Shown one piece after another: positions 43,974-57,500 of a stretch of 64,000 nucleotides of DNA (the first letter of the stretch is position 1; the number at the start of each line of letters is the position of its first letter). Source of the stretch: Coix lacryma-jobi var. lacryma-jobi (taxonomy: Eukaryota; Streptophyta; Magnoliopsida; Poales; Poaceae). The DNA lies in the NCBI GenBank assembly GCA_009763385.1, contig CM019827.1, forward strand, positions 96,818,177 through 96,882,176, in the 5' to 3' direction. The notes beneath the pieces were generated by a model. It saw nothing but the letters and a program-made list of their open reading frames with translations, ran no database searches and was not told the DNA's origin. The position numbers and the translations under genes were made by a program.

Positions 43974-46900
43974 TGTGACGGAACGGCCCTAATCTCATGG
44001 CCCACGTGTCCCTGTCAACCTCTGACAGCCGAACCCATGTTCCATGTGATTAAGACCTGTTCGCCACCGGGCTACATTAGTGCCCAATGTCCGCAGGATC
44101 ATCTCACAATTCGGTTACAGCATTGCATACTTTTACAAATAACATCGGAATAAAGAGCGGAAGACTTAAATAACAATAGTTTTACAAAGCAGGGTTCCAA
44201 ATAGAAATTAAGGTGCAGTTATTACAAACCAAGTTCTGATAATAGAGATAGACATAGGCAACGTAGTGGGGAACAGCAAAGATACTTATAATCACCCAGC
44301 CCGAGGGTGTACAACTATTCTTCGGCCTCATCGGCCTCTTCCTGGACGATGGTCACGCAGCAGGGTGCAAGACACATCGGGGACTCTATCATACCTGCAG
44401 CATGGGTAACAAACCCTGAGTACTGGGGTACTCAACAAGACTTACCCGACTAAAGAAAAGGGAGAAGACTCAGGAATGAGAGGCTTAGGGTAGTTAAGGT
44501 AAGGCTTAAGCAAGATCAAGTATTTGCAGAAAAGCATTTTTGTAAACCTTATTTTATTTTGGAAAGATTCAGTATTCCTCAATTCTTCATCGTTCCTGAT
44601 TCATTTTACATTTCAAAACATACCTAGTTGAGAACCACTCTCCGTTGACAGTCAGTGGACCAAGTCTCCATAACCGAGGAGCAACGTTAATCCGGATAAA
44701 TAATACTCAGCTGAGGATCCCTATCCACACTGCATATGTCGCATCCAAGCTTGCATATGCCAACTCGTCTACCACGATTCCTCCAAGATTGGGTCCGGTC
44801 CTACGCCACCCGGAAGTACAGTACACCACTCCTATCCAGGTACGACGACCACGTGGGTACATGCTACTTCCGCCATCTCTCTACTCCCAGTGCGCGGTTG
44901 TCGGTCCAATAAAGGATTCCTCGGAGCCAGAGCTTTCCGAAGTATGTGAATAGTTACAAGTCTTGACCAGCAGGCCCCCATACGGATGGTCCCTGAAGTT
45001 TTTCCGTCAGCAACAAGCACCTCGGGACTCTAACCCAAGAGTACAGGTCCTGTCGGTTTTTCAACCCTGTCCCGGTCGGTGTCAACTGTTGAGTCCCGGA
45101 CTACAACATGACGGCACCGTACGCGCGGACAACCTCTTCTCGACAATGACCACATGCTAGATAGGCAAGCAGTCATCGAACGGGAAGTAAAGCCAAATTC
45201 CCATAAAGATTCTTTCAGTGATCACACTTTTAAAAATGGCATTTTATTGCAAAGTCTAATTCAATAAGCATTGCTAAGCATTTTTCAAATACTTTTGAAA
45301 AGCAGGTATCGGGTGTATCAGTGGTCAAGGTGGATAGTGCATCAATTAGGATAGCACACAACTCCTATAAACCTAATGCAATCATTTAACTCAAAAGCAT
45401 TTAAGGAAATCATTTTATAAATTCAAGGAAAGGGGTTAAATGCACCGGGGCTTGCCTTGAAGAGCAAAGAGGGCAGGCTCGAGGGCGGCAGGGCAGTTGT
45501 CGGAGCTCGGGGTAGCCTCAGGGACAGGTTCGTCAGCGGCTGCCTCGATCTTGACGCCTTCTTCAGTGACTATACGAATGCAATGATGCATGCTCATGAG
45601 TATGCTAGCATGAACAATGCAACACAGGGCATACAACATGAACCTTAATCACCTTTTCTGTTTTTCTTAATTATTTAAAAAGGTCATTTTATGCAGTTGC
45701 TCCAAAAATTACCAAATTAATCACATTATGGTGTAGATAGATGGCAAAACAAATTTCATAATTTTTGGAGGTCATTAAGGTGCTCAAATAAAATCAGACA
45801 TTAATTAACAAAAGGCACTATTTAACAATTAAAGATAAATGCTCAAAAATCAACTTGTTCCAAAAGACTTCAAAATTTCACCAGAGACTAAACATGGCAT
45901 AGGAAGCTCACAAAAATTTATCTCATGATTTTTGGAGTTATAAAAGATTTTCTAAAAAATCCAAAACCATCCATTGATTAATTAAAAGAGGGATTTTACA
46001 TTTTCAAATTCTTGCAGAAAAGTCAAGTTTCATATTTTTATAAAATACTACATAGTATAAAGACTCAACTGTAAAATTTTCAGAATTTTTAGAGCAATAC
46101 AGAAAATCATACAAAAAGATGAAATAACAACACTATTCATATTTTTTAAAAGGAAAAGAGCACTGAGCTCGAGTCGGAGCGGGCTCGACGTCGAGGCTCG
46201 AGGCTCGGCTGACAAAACAGAGGCTGGGCTCACCGAGAGTCAAATGCAAGGCTCGACGAGGCGGATGGAAAAGAGGGCTCGACGGCGAGGCCTCGGCGGG
46301 GTTCTCTTGCGGCAGATTTCTCGAGGCTGGCCTCGGCTCACTCGAGGCTTGAGGCTCGGTGGTAGCTGGGATTCGCCCGAGGCTGAGGCTAGTCTCGGCT
46401 GCTTCGAGGGGCGGGGTTCGAGGATGTGCTCGAGGGTGTGGCTCGGGAACGTGCTCGAGGGTAGTGCGATTCGCCCGAGGCTTGGGGCTCGATACGGTCG
46501 AGGGTGCGGCTCGAGGAAGGAGACGACCGCGGCGGAACTCCGGCGATCCGGCGACCCTGTACACCAGGCACGGCCACCAGTAGCCGGTTAGGAGCGCAAG
46601 AAGGCAAGGAAAGAAGATCAGAGGTCAGAGGGAGGAGAGGTGGAGCGACGGCGACGAATTCCGTTGACCCGAGTCGGTCGGCTTCTCACCGGCGCTGAGG
46701 AAGACGGGCTTGCACTCGGCGGTGGGAGGCGGTAGCGGTGGAATTGAGGAGTGGGAAAACTTCACGGGCTCGAGGCGGAGCTGTTGGGTTAGTTGGTTGA
46801 TCGGCGGAGACTCTGGAGTGTGCTGGCCATGGTGGTGGGGTGAGTGCGGAGCTCCGGCCGGCCGGCGGGCCTTTTATAGGCGCGGCCAGGGGCAGATAGA

Positions 46901-47839
46901 GAGCGCGCGGGGGTGGATAAGAATGCCCGTGGCGCGTGCTATCGATCTCATGATGAAGAAAGGACGGAAATCAGTTTGGGACTCGGGCGTCGTGCTTGCC
47001 GGCGACGGCCACGCGGCGGCGACGTCGGGGAACAGTGGGGGACGGGGGCGGAGGTCAGCGCTTGCGCGTGCGGATGCGGAATGATGGCGCGGACAGCGGC
47101 GGCAGGTTGGAGGCAGGCGAGTAGCTGCCAGGCGCGTGGCGCACGCGGCGCCGGCGAGCTGCCATGACCGGCCCCCCTGGCCCTAGGTAGAAGATGAACA
47201 GGGCTAGGGTGTAGGGTTTGACTTTCTGTATTTTGCAAATTTCTCCCAAAAATTAAACTGAGCAGCAAAAACTCAAAATACCAAAGTTGTGCAGAAAAAG
47301 GAGATCTACAACTTTGTCAAAAAGAATATTTTCAAATTCCAAACAGTTTCTTGAATTATTTTCGAAATCAGAAAAGGGGACACTTTTAAGATTTGAATAA
47401 TTTCAAAATTACTTTTGATTTTATATAGAAACTTGAAAATTTGTAAACACCAAAGTTGTTCCTCTTGACAAGATCTACAACTTTGCTTTTTGGACCAAGT
47501 CCAAATTTTGAATAGTTTTTAGATTATTAAAAGAGGGGTAAAAGCCAGGGTTTGGAAATTAGGGTTTTTCAAAAGGACTTTGAAATCTGATTTTTGATTT
47601 TGGGTTTTGAACAACACAACAAAGCTTCCAGACACAAAACTGAACAAGAATTAAACAAGGCTAGACACAGAGGTGAAATTACCATTTTTGCCCTTAAAGG
47701 AAGATTTGGGCTTTAGGGTTTTTGAAAAGAGATTGCTACATAAGTACTAAGCAAACATAAATGCAAGGCAAGAATGATTAATGACTAATGATGATGACAT
47801 GTCAGGTTAATTACATTTTTAAACACCCGAGGTGTTACA
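43974..47839 (-). mobile_element. 5' LTR of the chromovirus (3866 bp)
   Basis: On the - strand starts TGTAACACCTCGGGTG and ends CCGTTCCGTCACA. The very long LTR is typical of Tekay/Del-type elements. Open frames inside it on both strands (for example 46133-46564 -, 46710-47084 +) are not supported as genes; the same frames appear in the other LTR copies. Confidence 0.93.
46871..46879 (-). promoter_or_regulatory. TATA box of the chromovirus 5' LTR
   Basis: CTATAAAAGG on the - strand, in a GC-rich stretch, present at the same place in all three LTR copies. Confidence 0.7.
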
Positions 47840-47844
47840 GTTCA

Positions 47845-49690
47845 ACCACTCACATTTTGGTCAACCAATGGTGACAATTAAGGAGAATTGCTTTCACTCA
47901 ATAGTGAGAAGTCTTCACTTCAGTAATGACTCCTCATCACAATACTTGCTTCATGGAAGCATCATGGATCTTCAAATCCATGTGGTGGTGAAATAGTGAG
48001 AGCTTGTAGCACATGGTTTCACGCAGAGACCTAGCATAACATACTCATTGGTATGTGTGGAAATTATGTTCCTACACGGATAATTGGCAGATCAAAATTG
48101 GTTTGGATAGATTCGGATTATAAGTCCCAATGGACTTTGTATTCTGAATCAAAACATAAATCGCAACACACATTGTGTATAACTCAAGTCACTCCATGAC
48201 TTGAAATAGTTAAGTTGTTTGTGGTACAACTGACTAGGTGAGTTCCTTCCACAGAAGGATATCTCCCATTATGATGATTGCACCTATGTGTTCATACTTA
48301 AAACCTAATTGGTTTTATATATCTCATATGAACATATCAAAATAGGAAATCATTGTATAAGACGGAATCTGAGATGAAAGATTTGGCTAAAACCAAATTA
48401 TGTTTAAGTCTACAACTTAAGCACACACATTAGTCTTCCAATATTCAATTGATATTGTATACCAATATCCAAATAATATTGGACAATCATACTACAACAC
48501 TGATCGTCATTCAATCCCTAAACATAGATCAATATCCATTTTTGATTCTTGGGATGATAACCTTAGTGCCATCAAAGCGCTTATGTATCTTGCATATCGC
48601 AACAGGCCTGATATTGCATTTGCAGATACTTGCTATAGCTCGAAAAAGCGCAACTTCTATACACCGAAAGGTGGGAGTCAAAGAGGATATCCACAAATAT
48701 ATATATGGCACAAATCAGGATCTTGATTTATCATCATGTAAATTAAAAAATGATCATGTGGAGTATGAAAGTACTGACTATTTAATCCCTATAATGCCAG
48801 ATCACATGCTGATGTTAGTGGTAAAGTTCTCATGAGGGTCATTAAACTTGACTCTAGTGGCTACTTCCACTCCTCGTTCTGAAGTATTACATGAACATGT
48901 ATAGCTTTATTGAATGATCACTTTGATTCTATCGAATCGCCAGCCATTATCTTCAAAGATAATGTAACTTGTGTTGCTTGAATGTCAACAGGTTATATAA
49001 GAGCAATATCACTATATTGCCTTCTAGAAATGTTTTATTCTCACCAAACTGATGAGAAAAACACCTTGCAAACTAAATCATGTGATAACTCCACAAGATT
49101 TATTCACAAAGTCCCTGCCAATTTCCACATTTCACAATGTGTTGTTAAGTTTGGTATGCGATGACTTTGAGAATTGCAAGGTTCAGGGGGAGACTCCTCT
49201 TGAAATTATAACCTGTTCAAAACATCATATTGTACTCTTTTCCTCTATGAGTTTTTCCTCAAACAGGTTTCTCATAGAAGGTTTTTAATGAGGCAATATC
49301 AATACAAGTCATATGTCATATCTCTTGTTTTCCCCATCAGGGTTTTTGTTTGGGGTATCTAAGACATAACCTATGTCATATCCTCTGTTTTCCTCCACAG
49401 AGGTTTTTGAGAGGGTATCAAAGACATATAATTACAATTATGATCCTCAGATCATATTTATTGTTCTCTAAACTTGGTCATGGGTTTTCCTTCCAAGGTT
49501 TTTTCCCAAATAAGTTTACAATGAGACAATAATCAACATGTCATTTTATCCTTATTTTTCCCACTGGGTTTTAAGGAGTTTTTTTGTGGCATATCTACGT
49601 ACATACATTTCTCCTCATTTTTTCCCCACAGGGTTTTTGGAGAAATAATACTATTCATTGATCTCAAGGACGGATTCGATCAAGGGGGAG
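47845..49690 (+). pseudogene. Decayed copia pol end and 3' noncoding region
   Basis: Residual copia RT/RNase H blocks appear in shifting phases: ALMYLAYRNRPDIAFAD at about 48576-48626, then an FKDNVTCVA block at about 48955-48979, and a CVVKFGMR end at about 49140-49163. Several stops and shifts separate them. 49180-49680 is the T-rich spacer with repeated CCTCTGTTTTCCTCC/AGGTTTTT words that precedes the 3' LTR in related copia families. The 5' part of the element is absent: the chromovirus begins at 47839. Confidence 0.7.
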
Positions 49691-49942
49691 TGTTACAAAT
49701 ATATTGTATACGATGATCTCATCCTCCCCACGCAGACAGGGGAAACTCCCCACGCCCCCACGTCCACGGAGTCGTGGTTACTTGACGGGGGAGGAAACTC
49801 CTCACGTCCACGGGACGTGCGTCGTGGTTCCTTCGTGGGAAAGTTTCCCTCCGTAACTTCCTTCCATATTGTATATAAATATGTATCAATGATCAATGAA
49901 AAAGCCCGATGATTCATTCTATTCTCCCGAGTCTCATTTACA
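49691..49942 (+). mobile_element. 3' LTR of the decayed copia element
   Basis: Begins TGTTACAAATATATTG directly after the purine run CAAGGGGGAG (49681-49690). A CA at 49941-49942 is the likely end, giving about 252 bp; 49951-49952 is an alternative. A TATAAATA box lies at about 49874. Confidence 0.7.
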
Positions 49943-50297
49943 TTTACTCGCAAATTACTACTCCCAGCAGCTCGAGCTCGTGTGCTGCTGCACTAGCAGC
50001 GCTCGCCTGAGCTGGTTGTAGTCACTCGCATCAACTTATTGTGAAGATCAAAGAAACATACAGGATTCCGATGGTAACTTACAGCTGCATCCGTCACGTG
50101 CAATGCTTGCCGAAGCCGCAGCACGACAGCTCCGCACCGCCAACTTCAATGTGGGCCTCCGGGCTGGTCCACCTCAATTACGACAACATTGCAGAGAGCA
50201 CGTCGACGGCGAGCAACCGACATAAGGCATAGCGGAGAGCCAGAGCAAGGGAACGGAGAAAAAAATGGCCCATATTTATTACACGAAGACCTCTCCA
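49943..50297. other. Intergenic sequence, nothing recognised
   Basis: GC-rich around 49960-50030 and 50090-50240. A 63-codon frame at 50041-50232 has no recognisable domain. Confidence 0.4.
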
Positions 50298-50300
50298 TTA

Positions 50301-50526
50301 GAGCAGCCATAGTGGTAAGAGCTAGTTGCTAGCTCTAAGTCAATCTCTCCAATAGTACTAACTCTTAGCAATAGCTCGTAGTATGATTAGACCCACATTA
50401 CATTCACACATGATCTTGGAATGTGTGTATGAGCCTAACTCTTAAACAAGAGCTCTTCTCTTCCTTGCATTAAAATATAACAAAAAATTTAATAGCTAGC
50501 TTATGAGCTAACCATTGCGGCTGCCC
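50301..50526. mobile_element. Tourist-like (PIF/Harbinger) MITE
   Basis: Ends GAGCAGCCATAGTGG and CCATTGCGGCTGCCC are inverted repeats; TTA flanks both sides (50298-50300 and 50527-50529). 226 bp, no coding. Confidence 0.85.
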
Positions 50527-50529
50527 TTA

Positions 50530-51592
50530 TATGAGGTAATTTCTATAGATAAATTTTTGCTAACATATCACCATGGAAACTGCACAGTTTCAACCATTGA
50601 GACTGCCCTTAGGGTCCAAATCATGCTTGCAAATTTAATGCTAAAATTTGTTTACTTTATAAATTGAGAATGGTCACATCAGAGAAAAGGTAGCAAAAAT
50701 AAAGGTATAAAAATGCATATCTGATTTAGTTGCAATAAACAAGGCACCCCAAAGTACAAAACAAAGGCACTGCACCTGAATTTTAGTTTTTTTTTCCCAC
50801 TGGCGGTTACAGATATTTTATACTAAAATTGCAGATCTTTCATTACAATTTCTATAGATATAATCTGTAATTTTTTGTACCAAGAAAAAACTCATTATAC
50901 AAAATCACAAACCCAATAAAATCTAGCTTGTGTTGGCACAAAAACAATTGATAATTTACAATTACTTTTTATAGGTAGATAAGGACAAAAAAATTAGTAC
51001 TATATTATGACACAAAAATAAATAACAAATCATATAAATAACAACTTACTTATATTAGATAGTTGACACCTGAAATATATAAGAAGTGCAAAAAAAAAAA
51101 TCCTGTAGATCTTTGTCAATGCTGCCTTTCTTTTGTTGATGCGAAATAAATATCAACAAAGAATACAACACTATAACGGCAAGGCAAGGTACGGTTATTT
51201 CCTCACCGCAGCACTTCACTACCGACATTCAAACAACGGTTACAACTATATATTCGTACAAAAGAAAATGGCAAAACGTTGGCAAACCTATGCCACCAAT
51301 AGAAAATACATCCAAACACCCTTTTCTGGAAAAATAATTGGTAACCTCTGATTCATAAAACCTGAAAATCATTAATGCCTGCACTGCATCAGTCCACATT
51401 GTCATCTCCCATCCTAATCACCCTGAGATCCTGTCCGCCCTTCCCTTCTTTTTAAGGCAATGTCGGAGACCATCATACAATATTGCAATATTAGGCTTCT
51501 CGCGATCAACGACAAACCGAAAGGTTTAAATTTTTTGGGGGCTTCTCGCAATCAATGACAAACCGAAAGGTTTCCATTTTTTTGGGTTTAAA
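50530..51592. other. 3' flank of the kinesin gene
   Basis: AT-rich, no gene recognised. 51494-51585 holds two copies of a 46-bp unit starting GGCTTCTCGC, just below the kinesin stop codon and probably in its 3' UTR. Confidence 0.5.
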
Positions 51593-54500
51593 CTATCTCA
51601 GTGTTTTCTGACGGCTAAGAATCTCCTGCTCCTTGAGGCGCTGCTGAAACCGTGCCAAGCGTGCCTGTAGGCTTACCAAACCAGAAGCCTTCCGTGACAA
51701 CAGAAAGCTTAGCTGTGCCACGTAGTTGTCAATAAGACTACCTGGCTGATCGACCTCTGCTAATAGGTTCATCTCCTGAAAAACAAAAAGGAAGTCATGT
51801 TCAGCAGCATACTGTAATGCTGAGATAATGACAAAGATATGGAACTGGCAATTTTTTTTACCAAGAGATGAGCAATATAGAGTAGGACAACCATTTACAC
51901 ACTGACATCAGTGATGAAATTCAAATACAACTGAGTAACTGGAACTTACTTCTCGTACTATCTCCATTGTACTTTCAATTTCCTTTCTGTGAGCTGCTAT
52001 CAGCGCCTCTTCCTAAGATGCACCCCAAAAAAAATAGACTTGATATCACGTCTCTACTCAGGATCAAACAATATCTCATGCTGATTAGAAAGAGACTTCA
52101 CCTCAAGTATTGCATTTATTTCCATATCTTCCTTTTCAGATTGCTTGGCTGAAACCTGCGATGCTGAGGTTGATGATGGTTTTTGCAGCTGCTGCTTAAG
52201 TTGCTGTTGCTGCTTAACAACAGTTCGACTAGTTTCGGGTCCACTTTCTTTTTTCATGTAATTGACCTGCCTTTCTGATTTCTCATCCCTGTTAGCTTTT
52301 CTCCGAGGTGGTGAGACTTTTGTCACTTTCACCTCTTCTTGTGAAGTTATTGATTCCTGAAGTGACTGTGTTTTACTATTAAAACCAGCCTGGTTAGATT
52401 TCAAGTCCCCTCTCTCCCTATCATTCAAACCAGATCTAGTACTAGTTTCTTCTTTTCCTCTATGTGGATAGCTTGGAATCGTACTATAGGAGTTTCTCTC
52501 AGGTTCCATGGAAGAATTGGAAGTGAAACTGTCGACACCTTTCCTAGAAGAATCAACAGGCCTAATTTCTTGAGTCTGCTCCATAGTCTCTTCAGCTTCA
52601 CATGATAAAGGGTATGGTGTGTAGGTAGATTCCTTGCCAGATGATACAGACTGCGCAGCAAACTGCTCCTTTTTTGTGTTACCACCTTTTGAAAGACTTT
52701 TAACCCTGTTTATCAATCAGCAATATCAACATTTTTTTTCTCGAAGGACACAGGAGAGCTGCGTGTCATTTCATTAAGATAGGAGAAACAAAAGGGAAAA
52801 ACAAGGGAGAGGCACAAGGCATACTCCCAGAAACACCCCCCCCCCCCCCCCCCCAAAAAAAAAAACACTAACTCTCACACCCACACCGACGCCTAAACTG
52901 AATGCAAATAAATACAACCACAACCATGACCAAGCAAGACTCAATCGCACTCAAAATGGGGAACAACTGAAGGAGCAGCTCCTGCAAAGCACCAAAGGCT
53001 GCTCCCAGTACTCACCGCCTGAAAAACCACTTCCACGTTTGGAATTGCACCCTCAAACACACATGCATTTCTATGCCTCCGTATTTCCCAAGCAACTAGG
53101 ATAACTAAAGTCTAAATCCCTTCCTCATCTCCTTAGGTATCTTCTCGACAGCACCAAACCACCAGCTCGAGAAACATGTTGCATCAATACCAGGTGCGAT
53201 TGCTGCAAGTCCAAGATTCTGCCAGACCTAGGTCCAGACTTGCAAAGTGAAAGTACAAGAAACTAAAATATGCTGTACGGTTTCTTCAGCTTGGTCACAC
53301 AATAAGCAAGCAGCAGGATGAGATAAACCCTGTTTGGGTAATCCTGAAGGAGAATAAAATTGGTGGTATTGGATGATGTATTGCATTGGGCCTCATGGGC
53401 GCCCCAACCATAGTGACGCTGATGACGTGGTTGTGCTGGACGAAGAAGCAGTGCGGTAGTGAACGCATCGGCGAGCAAGGCTCAACGACGATGCGAGGGG
53501 CGGCCGGCGAGCAGGGCTCAGCGACTGCACGGGTAGCGGCAGCTCAATGACGAAGACCCAATCAGTAGGACGAAGACCTTGTGCAGACGAATGGTGTAGC
53601 AGCGCTTGCGCAACACAGTCATCGGTGCACAAGGGACGGCGATGTAGATGCAACGGCGAAGAGAACACACGGCGGCTGTGCTATGGCTCGACAAGGCGAC
53701 ACAGCAGCAAGCCAGCAGCCCTGTTGCTCGGAAAAGATGTGTGTGGTACAATGAAGTCGATGCCGAAGCCAGTGTAGGTACGCACGAGGTCGACAGGCGA
53801 TGGGCGACTCAATCCCGACCAGTGATCGAACGAACCAAAAAGATACAACAGCAGGGGATCGGTATGTACCCAGCAAGACGACATGGCAACGACGGTGCGA
53901 CCCTACCGAGCGGCACCACGGCAGCAGTGCGCATCGGCGTGGAACGTCTCGGGCAGTGGGCGGTGCGACTCGATCAAGCGACGCGGGGTCGAAGGCAGCA
54001 TCATGAGATCGACGTGAAGATGGGCAGAACCGTCCGTCAACGGCGACACGCAAGATCCGGCTGCCTCCATGACAGCTCAGGGTCGGGGCGTCAGCGAGCC
54101 TGCCCACCACTACGACATCACAGGATGGGATGAGATCCATATGTCTACATGCGACGAAGATCCAGAAGGTGTTGACGACAACAACCCAGCGATGAGCCTG
54201 GGGACGGGGCGGCGGCGGCCCAACGATGACAAGAGGGAGATCCCGATCTGCTGCGCGACGACGATGACGGCGACCGGATCAATAGGATCGGGCGCCTAAA
54301 CAGAGGCGCTGCCCCTAGCGGAGATCGGCCTCTCCCCGGGGGCGCGCGGTGCAGAAGTGGCAGCGGCTAGGGTTAGGATCTAAACCTAGGCGAAAGATAC
54401 CATGAAGGAGAATAGAGTTGGTGGTATTGGATGATGTATTGCATTGGGCCTCATGGGCTGATTATATAGAGTACATAGGACTAACACCCCACGTGGGTAG

Positions 54501-57500
54501 ATAATGTGGTATTATTCCTATTTACTCTAACAAATCCATCTGCTGTCCAGCACCGATTTTTGACCGCAAGCCACAGAAAAAATTTACAGCGGGCGGCCAA
54601 GATCTCCAATTGTCCTCCAAGGTGTAAACTTAATGGACCAAAGAAGAATGAATTGTAGGCAGATTTACTAGAGTAGGAACCAGAGTGGGTAAGAATTAGC
54701 AACTAAATAACTCATAACTACATATATATTCAAAGTATGTGAGCATACATGTAAATTCAGTATAGTAAAAGAAATGTTACCTGTCGGCATATCTTAAGGT
54801 ATTCAGTGTGTGCTCACATGAACCTGAACTTGGTGAAACACAAGAAATCATCACTGTTCGAGAGTTACCAACAAAGGAGTCCCGAAGCACCTCTGTTAGT
54901 TTGCTTCCTCTAAAAGGAATGTGTATTTGATCATTATCCAGTGCCCGAATACATTCCTTGAGAGCCAAAAGGCTCTTGTTTATCTCTGCACCCTCAATTC
55001 TGGCATAAGGTGTAAGCACAAGAAAAAATGAATACCATACAGCACGAGCACAATAAGCAGAAGATCAAATCTGCTACCAAAAATCAATACCTTGTTTGTT
55101 TGTCATTATCTGTTGTATCAGCACCACGCTCACTTCCAGCAAGATCAATAAATGACATTTTCCCCACAAGCTTTGTATTTTTTGCTTCAATAGCATCTCG
55201 GTCTCTCTGTCTCCGAGTTTCAGTAACTGGGATATGTCTTTTCACAGCCAATTGTAGAATAGCATGAGATCGTGATGACTCTTCATTGGCTCCAGTTATG
55301 CCTGTGCTTCTTGCAGCATTTCCTTTCTCAATGTATTCTTTCACAATCTGGACATCAGAAACCTCAAACTCCTGTAAACCAACAATACAGACCTGTTTCT
55401 TTCCATCTTCTCTCATTAAGAGTTGCCTAAAAAAAGAAAAAAAATGTAGCCTCATTTAAATATATAAAAATAAAAATCCACAAAACGAAGTCAAAGGATA
55501 ATAATGTACCATGAAACTATACCAACATAATTTCGAAAAAAACCACTCGGAAATCATTCAAAAATTGAACTTAACTGGCTAGAGCTAGATTAGCAATTAT
55601 ACAAACAAAAGTACAAATAAATACAGGTCATCACTTGGCTTAATGTTTAGCGTTGATCACACATTTCCACTAGATCTGAGTATCTGACAGACTGACACTG
55701 GGAATCAAGTGTTTCACACATCTGGAGACAACTTGATTCAACTAACTCTGACCCAGGACTTCAGGAGCCACTGTTAGAAAAGGTGTTCATCCCCCAAACC
55801 TCCCTTAGTCCCAAAATATAAGCGTTTGAGTTTGTCCTAAGTTTGACAAATAGGGAAGTAAATTAGCATCCTAAGCAGCACGGATACAGATACGCGTATC
55901 ACTATCGGAAGGATACGGATACACAGATACGACAATTTTCCAGAAAAGACAATACGTGGATACGTTTTAGTATTTTTAATAACAAATATAAATAACAGTG
56001 CAAAATAAAATGGGCAACATTAATCAAGAAGCGAAAGTGAGGAACAAACAAAAACAAGCAACAAGAACTGCGGTAGAGTAGATCTTATTGTTCTTTCCTA
56101 TAAATTTGGCTAGACTTAGGACAAACCTAGAAATCCTTATATTTTGGATGGAGGGAATAGGAGCATGAAAGCAGTACATGAAGATGAACGCACAAGAAAA
56201 AAGGGACAAGAATCAATGTGACCACTTGTATTATACTCTCTCCATTTCAAATTGTAAGACACTTAGGCTTTCCTACATACTGTTAGAATATACATGTATA
56301 TGTGTTGTGCGTGTATGGTGGGCATGTGCATGGTATAGCCGGCCAGCCCCTATATTTGGTTAGACTATATTTGGTTAGAGAGATATGAGGAGATCTCTGT
56401 TGGTTCTGTTTCCATAAGCCACAATATCTCCTCTTCCCTATATATATGTACATAGGACTCTCCAATCAATCTAATCCAATATTCCACGCAATCTCTATTG
56501 CTTTCATGGTATCACGAGTCTAGGGTTCCCTTCCGCTCCTGCTCGCCGCCAATTCGCGTGCGCATCCTCTGCAGCACCAATCATGGCCGCCGATCCTCCA
56601 CCCCCTGCTTCACAGCCGCACGCTCCGCAGCCCTCGAGCGCAGCCTCCGGCGTCCTCACCGACACCTCTGGTGCTGCAGCCATCGCTGCCCAGGAGAAGC
56701 GCGCCCGTGCCGACGCTGCTCGCCTCGCCAAGGAGGAACGCGAGCGCGCGGCCCAGGCTCGCCACGCCGCTGCCCTTGCCCGCGTGGCTGAGGCTGACCG
56801 CGTGGCTGCTGCAGCGCAGGCTGAGCGCGACGCCGCCGACACTCGCCTCCGCGCTGCCCTGGCTCGCGCCGCCCTCGAGCGTGCTGCGACCCAACCCCTC
56901 CCTGGAAGTGACGATGGTTCCGGCGGCGAAGACTCCGACGCCGGCGACGATCCCCTCCAGGATGCTCTCCTCCAGCACGAGGCCGCCGCCTTGATCAATC
57001 TGCATGCCCAAGCCGTGGCTGTGCAGAACATCCGTCTCCTCGTGCCACTCGTCCTCGACGTCTCTTCGACGTTCTACGGGCGCTGGCGCGAGTCCTTCCT
57101 CCACGTCGTCGGCCGCTACTCTCTGGAGAGTCACGTTCTCTCCGACGTGTCCACTCCCACCTCGCCGGATTGGGTACGCATGGACTACGTCGTTCGGACT
57201 TGGCTCGGCGGCACCATCACCGACGCTCTCGCCGAGACCACCATTGAACCGGGCAACACTGCCCGTGTCTCATGGCTCGCCATCGAGTCACAGTTCCGTG
57301 CGAATCGCGAAACCCGTGCCCTCCACCTCGACGCAGAATTCCGCAACTTCAAGCAAGGCGATCAAGACATCACCACCTACTGCAGGAAGCTCAAGGGCAT
57401 GGCTGATGCTCTCCGCGACCTTGGCGAGCCCGTTCTAGACCGCACGCTTGTGCTCAACCTCATCCGCGGTCTCAATGGCCGCTTTGAAGCCATTGGGCTC

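Larger units (their letters stand above)
36813..47839 (-). mobile_element. Tekay/Del-like Ty3/gypsy chromovirus, 3' LTR truncated
   Basis: Minus-oriented order: 5' LTR 47839-43974, primer site, accessory ORF, gag-pol, polypurine tract, 3' LTR from 38239 cut at 36813. The integrase ends in a chromodomain. The retained LTR parts differ at about nine positions in 1427 bp by direct comparison at offset 9600, so the insertion is recent. The upper flank is GTTCA at 47840-47844; the lower flank is lost with the rest of the 3' LTR. Confidence 0.93.
52731..54710 (-). mobile_element. 5'-truncated LINE in a kinesin intron, split by a small LTR element
   Basis: On the - strand the 3' tail lies at 52731 (A-run on that strand, next to the CACACGCAG-type tail motif). 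Coding remnants give a reverse-transcriptase zinc-binding domain in two parts: RCKFFLWLAVKNRCWTAD at 54540-54640, and HPAACLLCDQAEETVQHIL at about 53260-53325. The two parts join in frame when the insert 53345-54532 and one copy of its duplication are disregarded. The upper border (about 54710) is approximate and no target duplication was confirmed. Confidence 0.8.

Noticed and set aside
53619..54140. 173-codon minus frame in the TRIM-like element
   Set aside because: No recognisable gag or other domain and overlaps an equally long frame on the other strand; kept only as part of the element.
56504..57134. Antisense frames of about 175 codons over gag
   Set aside because: Shadows of the GC-rich gag; gag itself has family domains.
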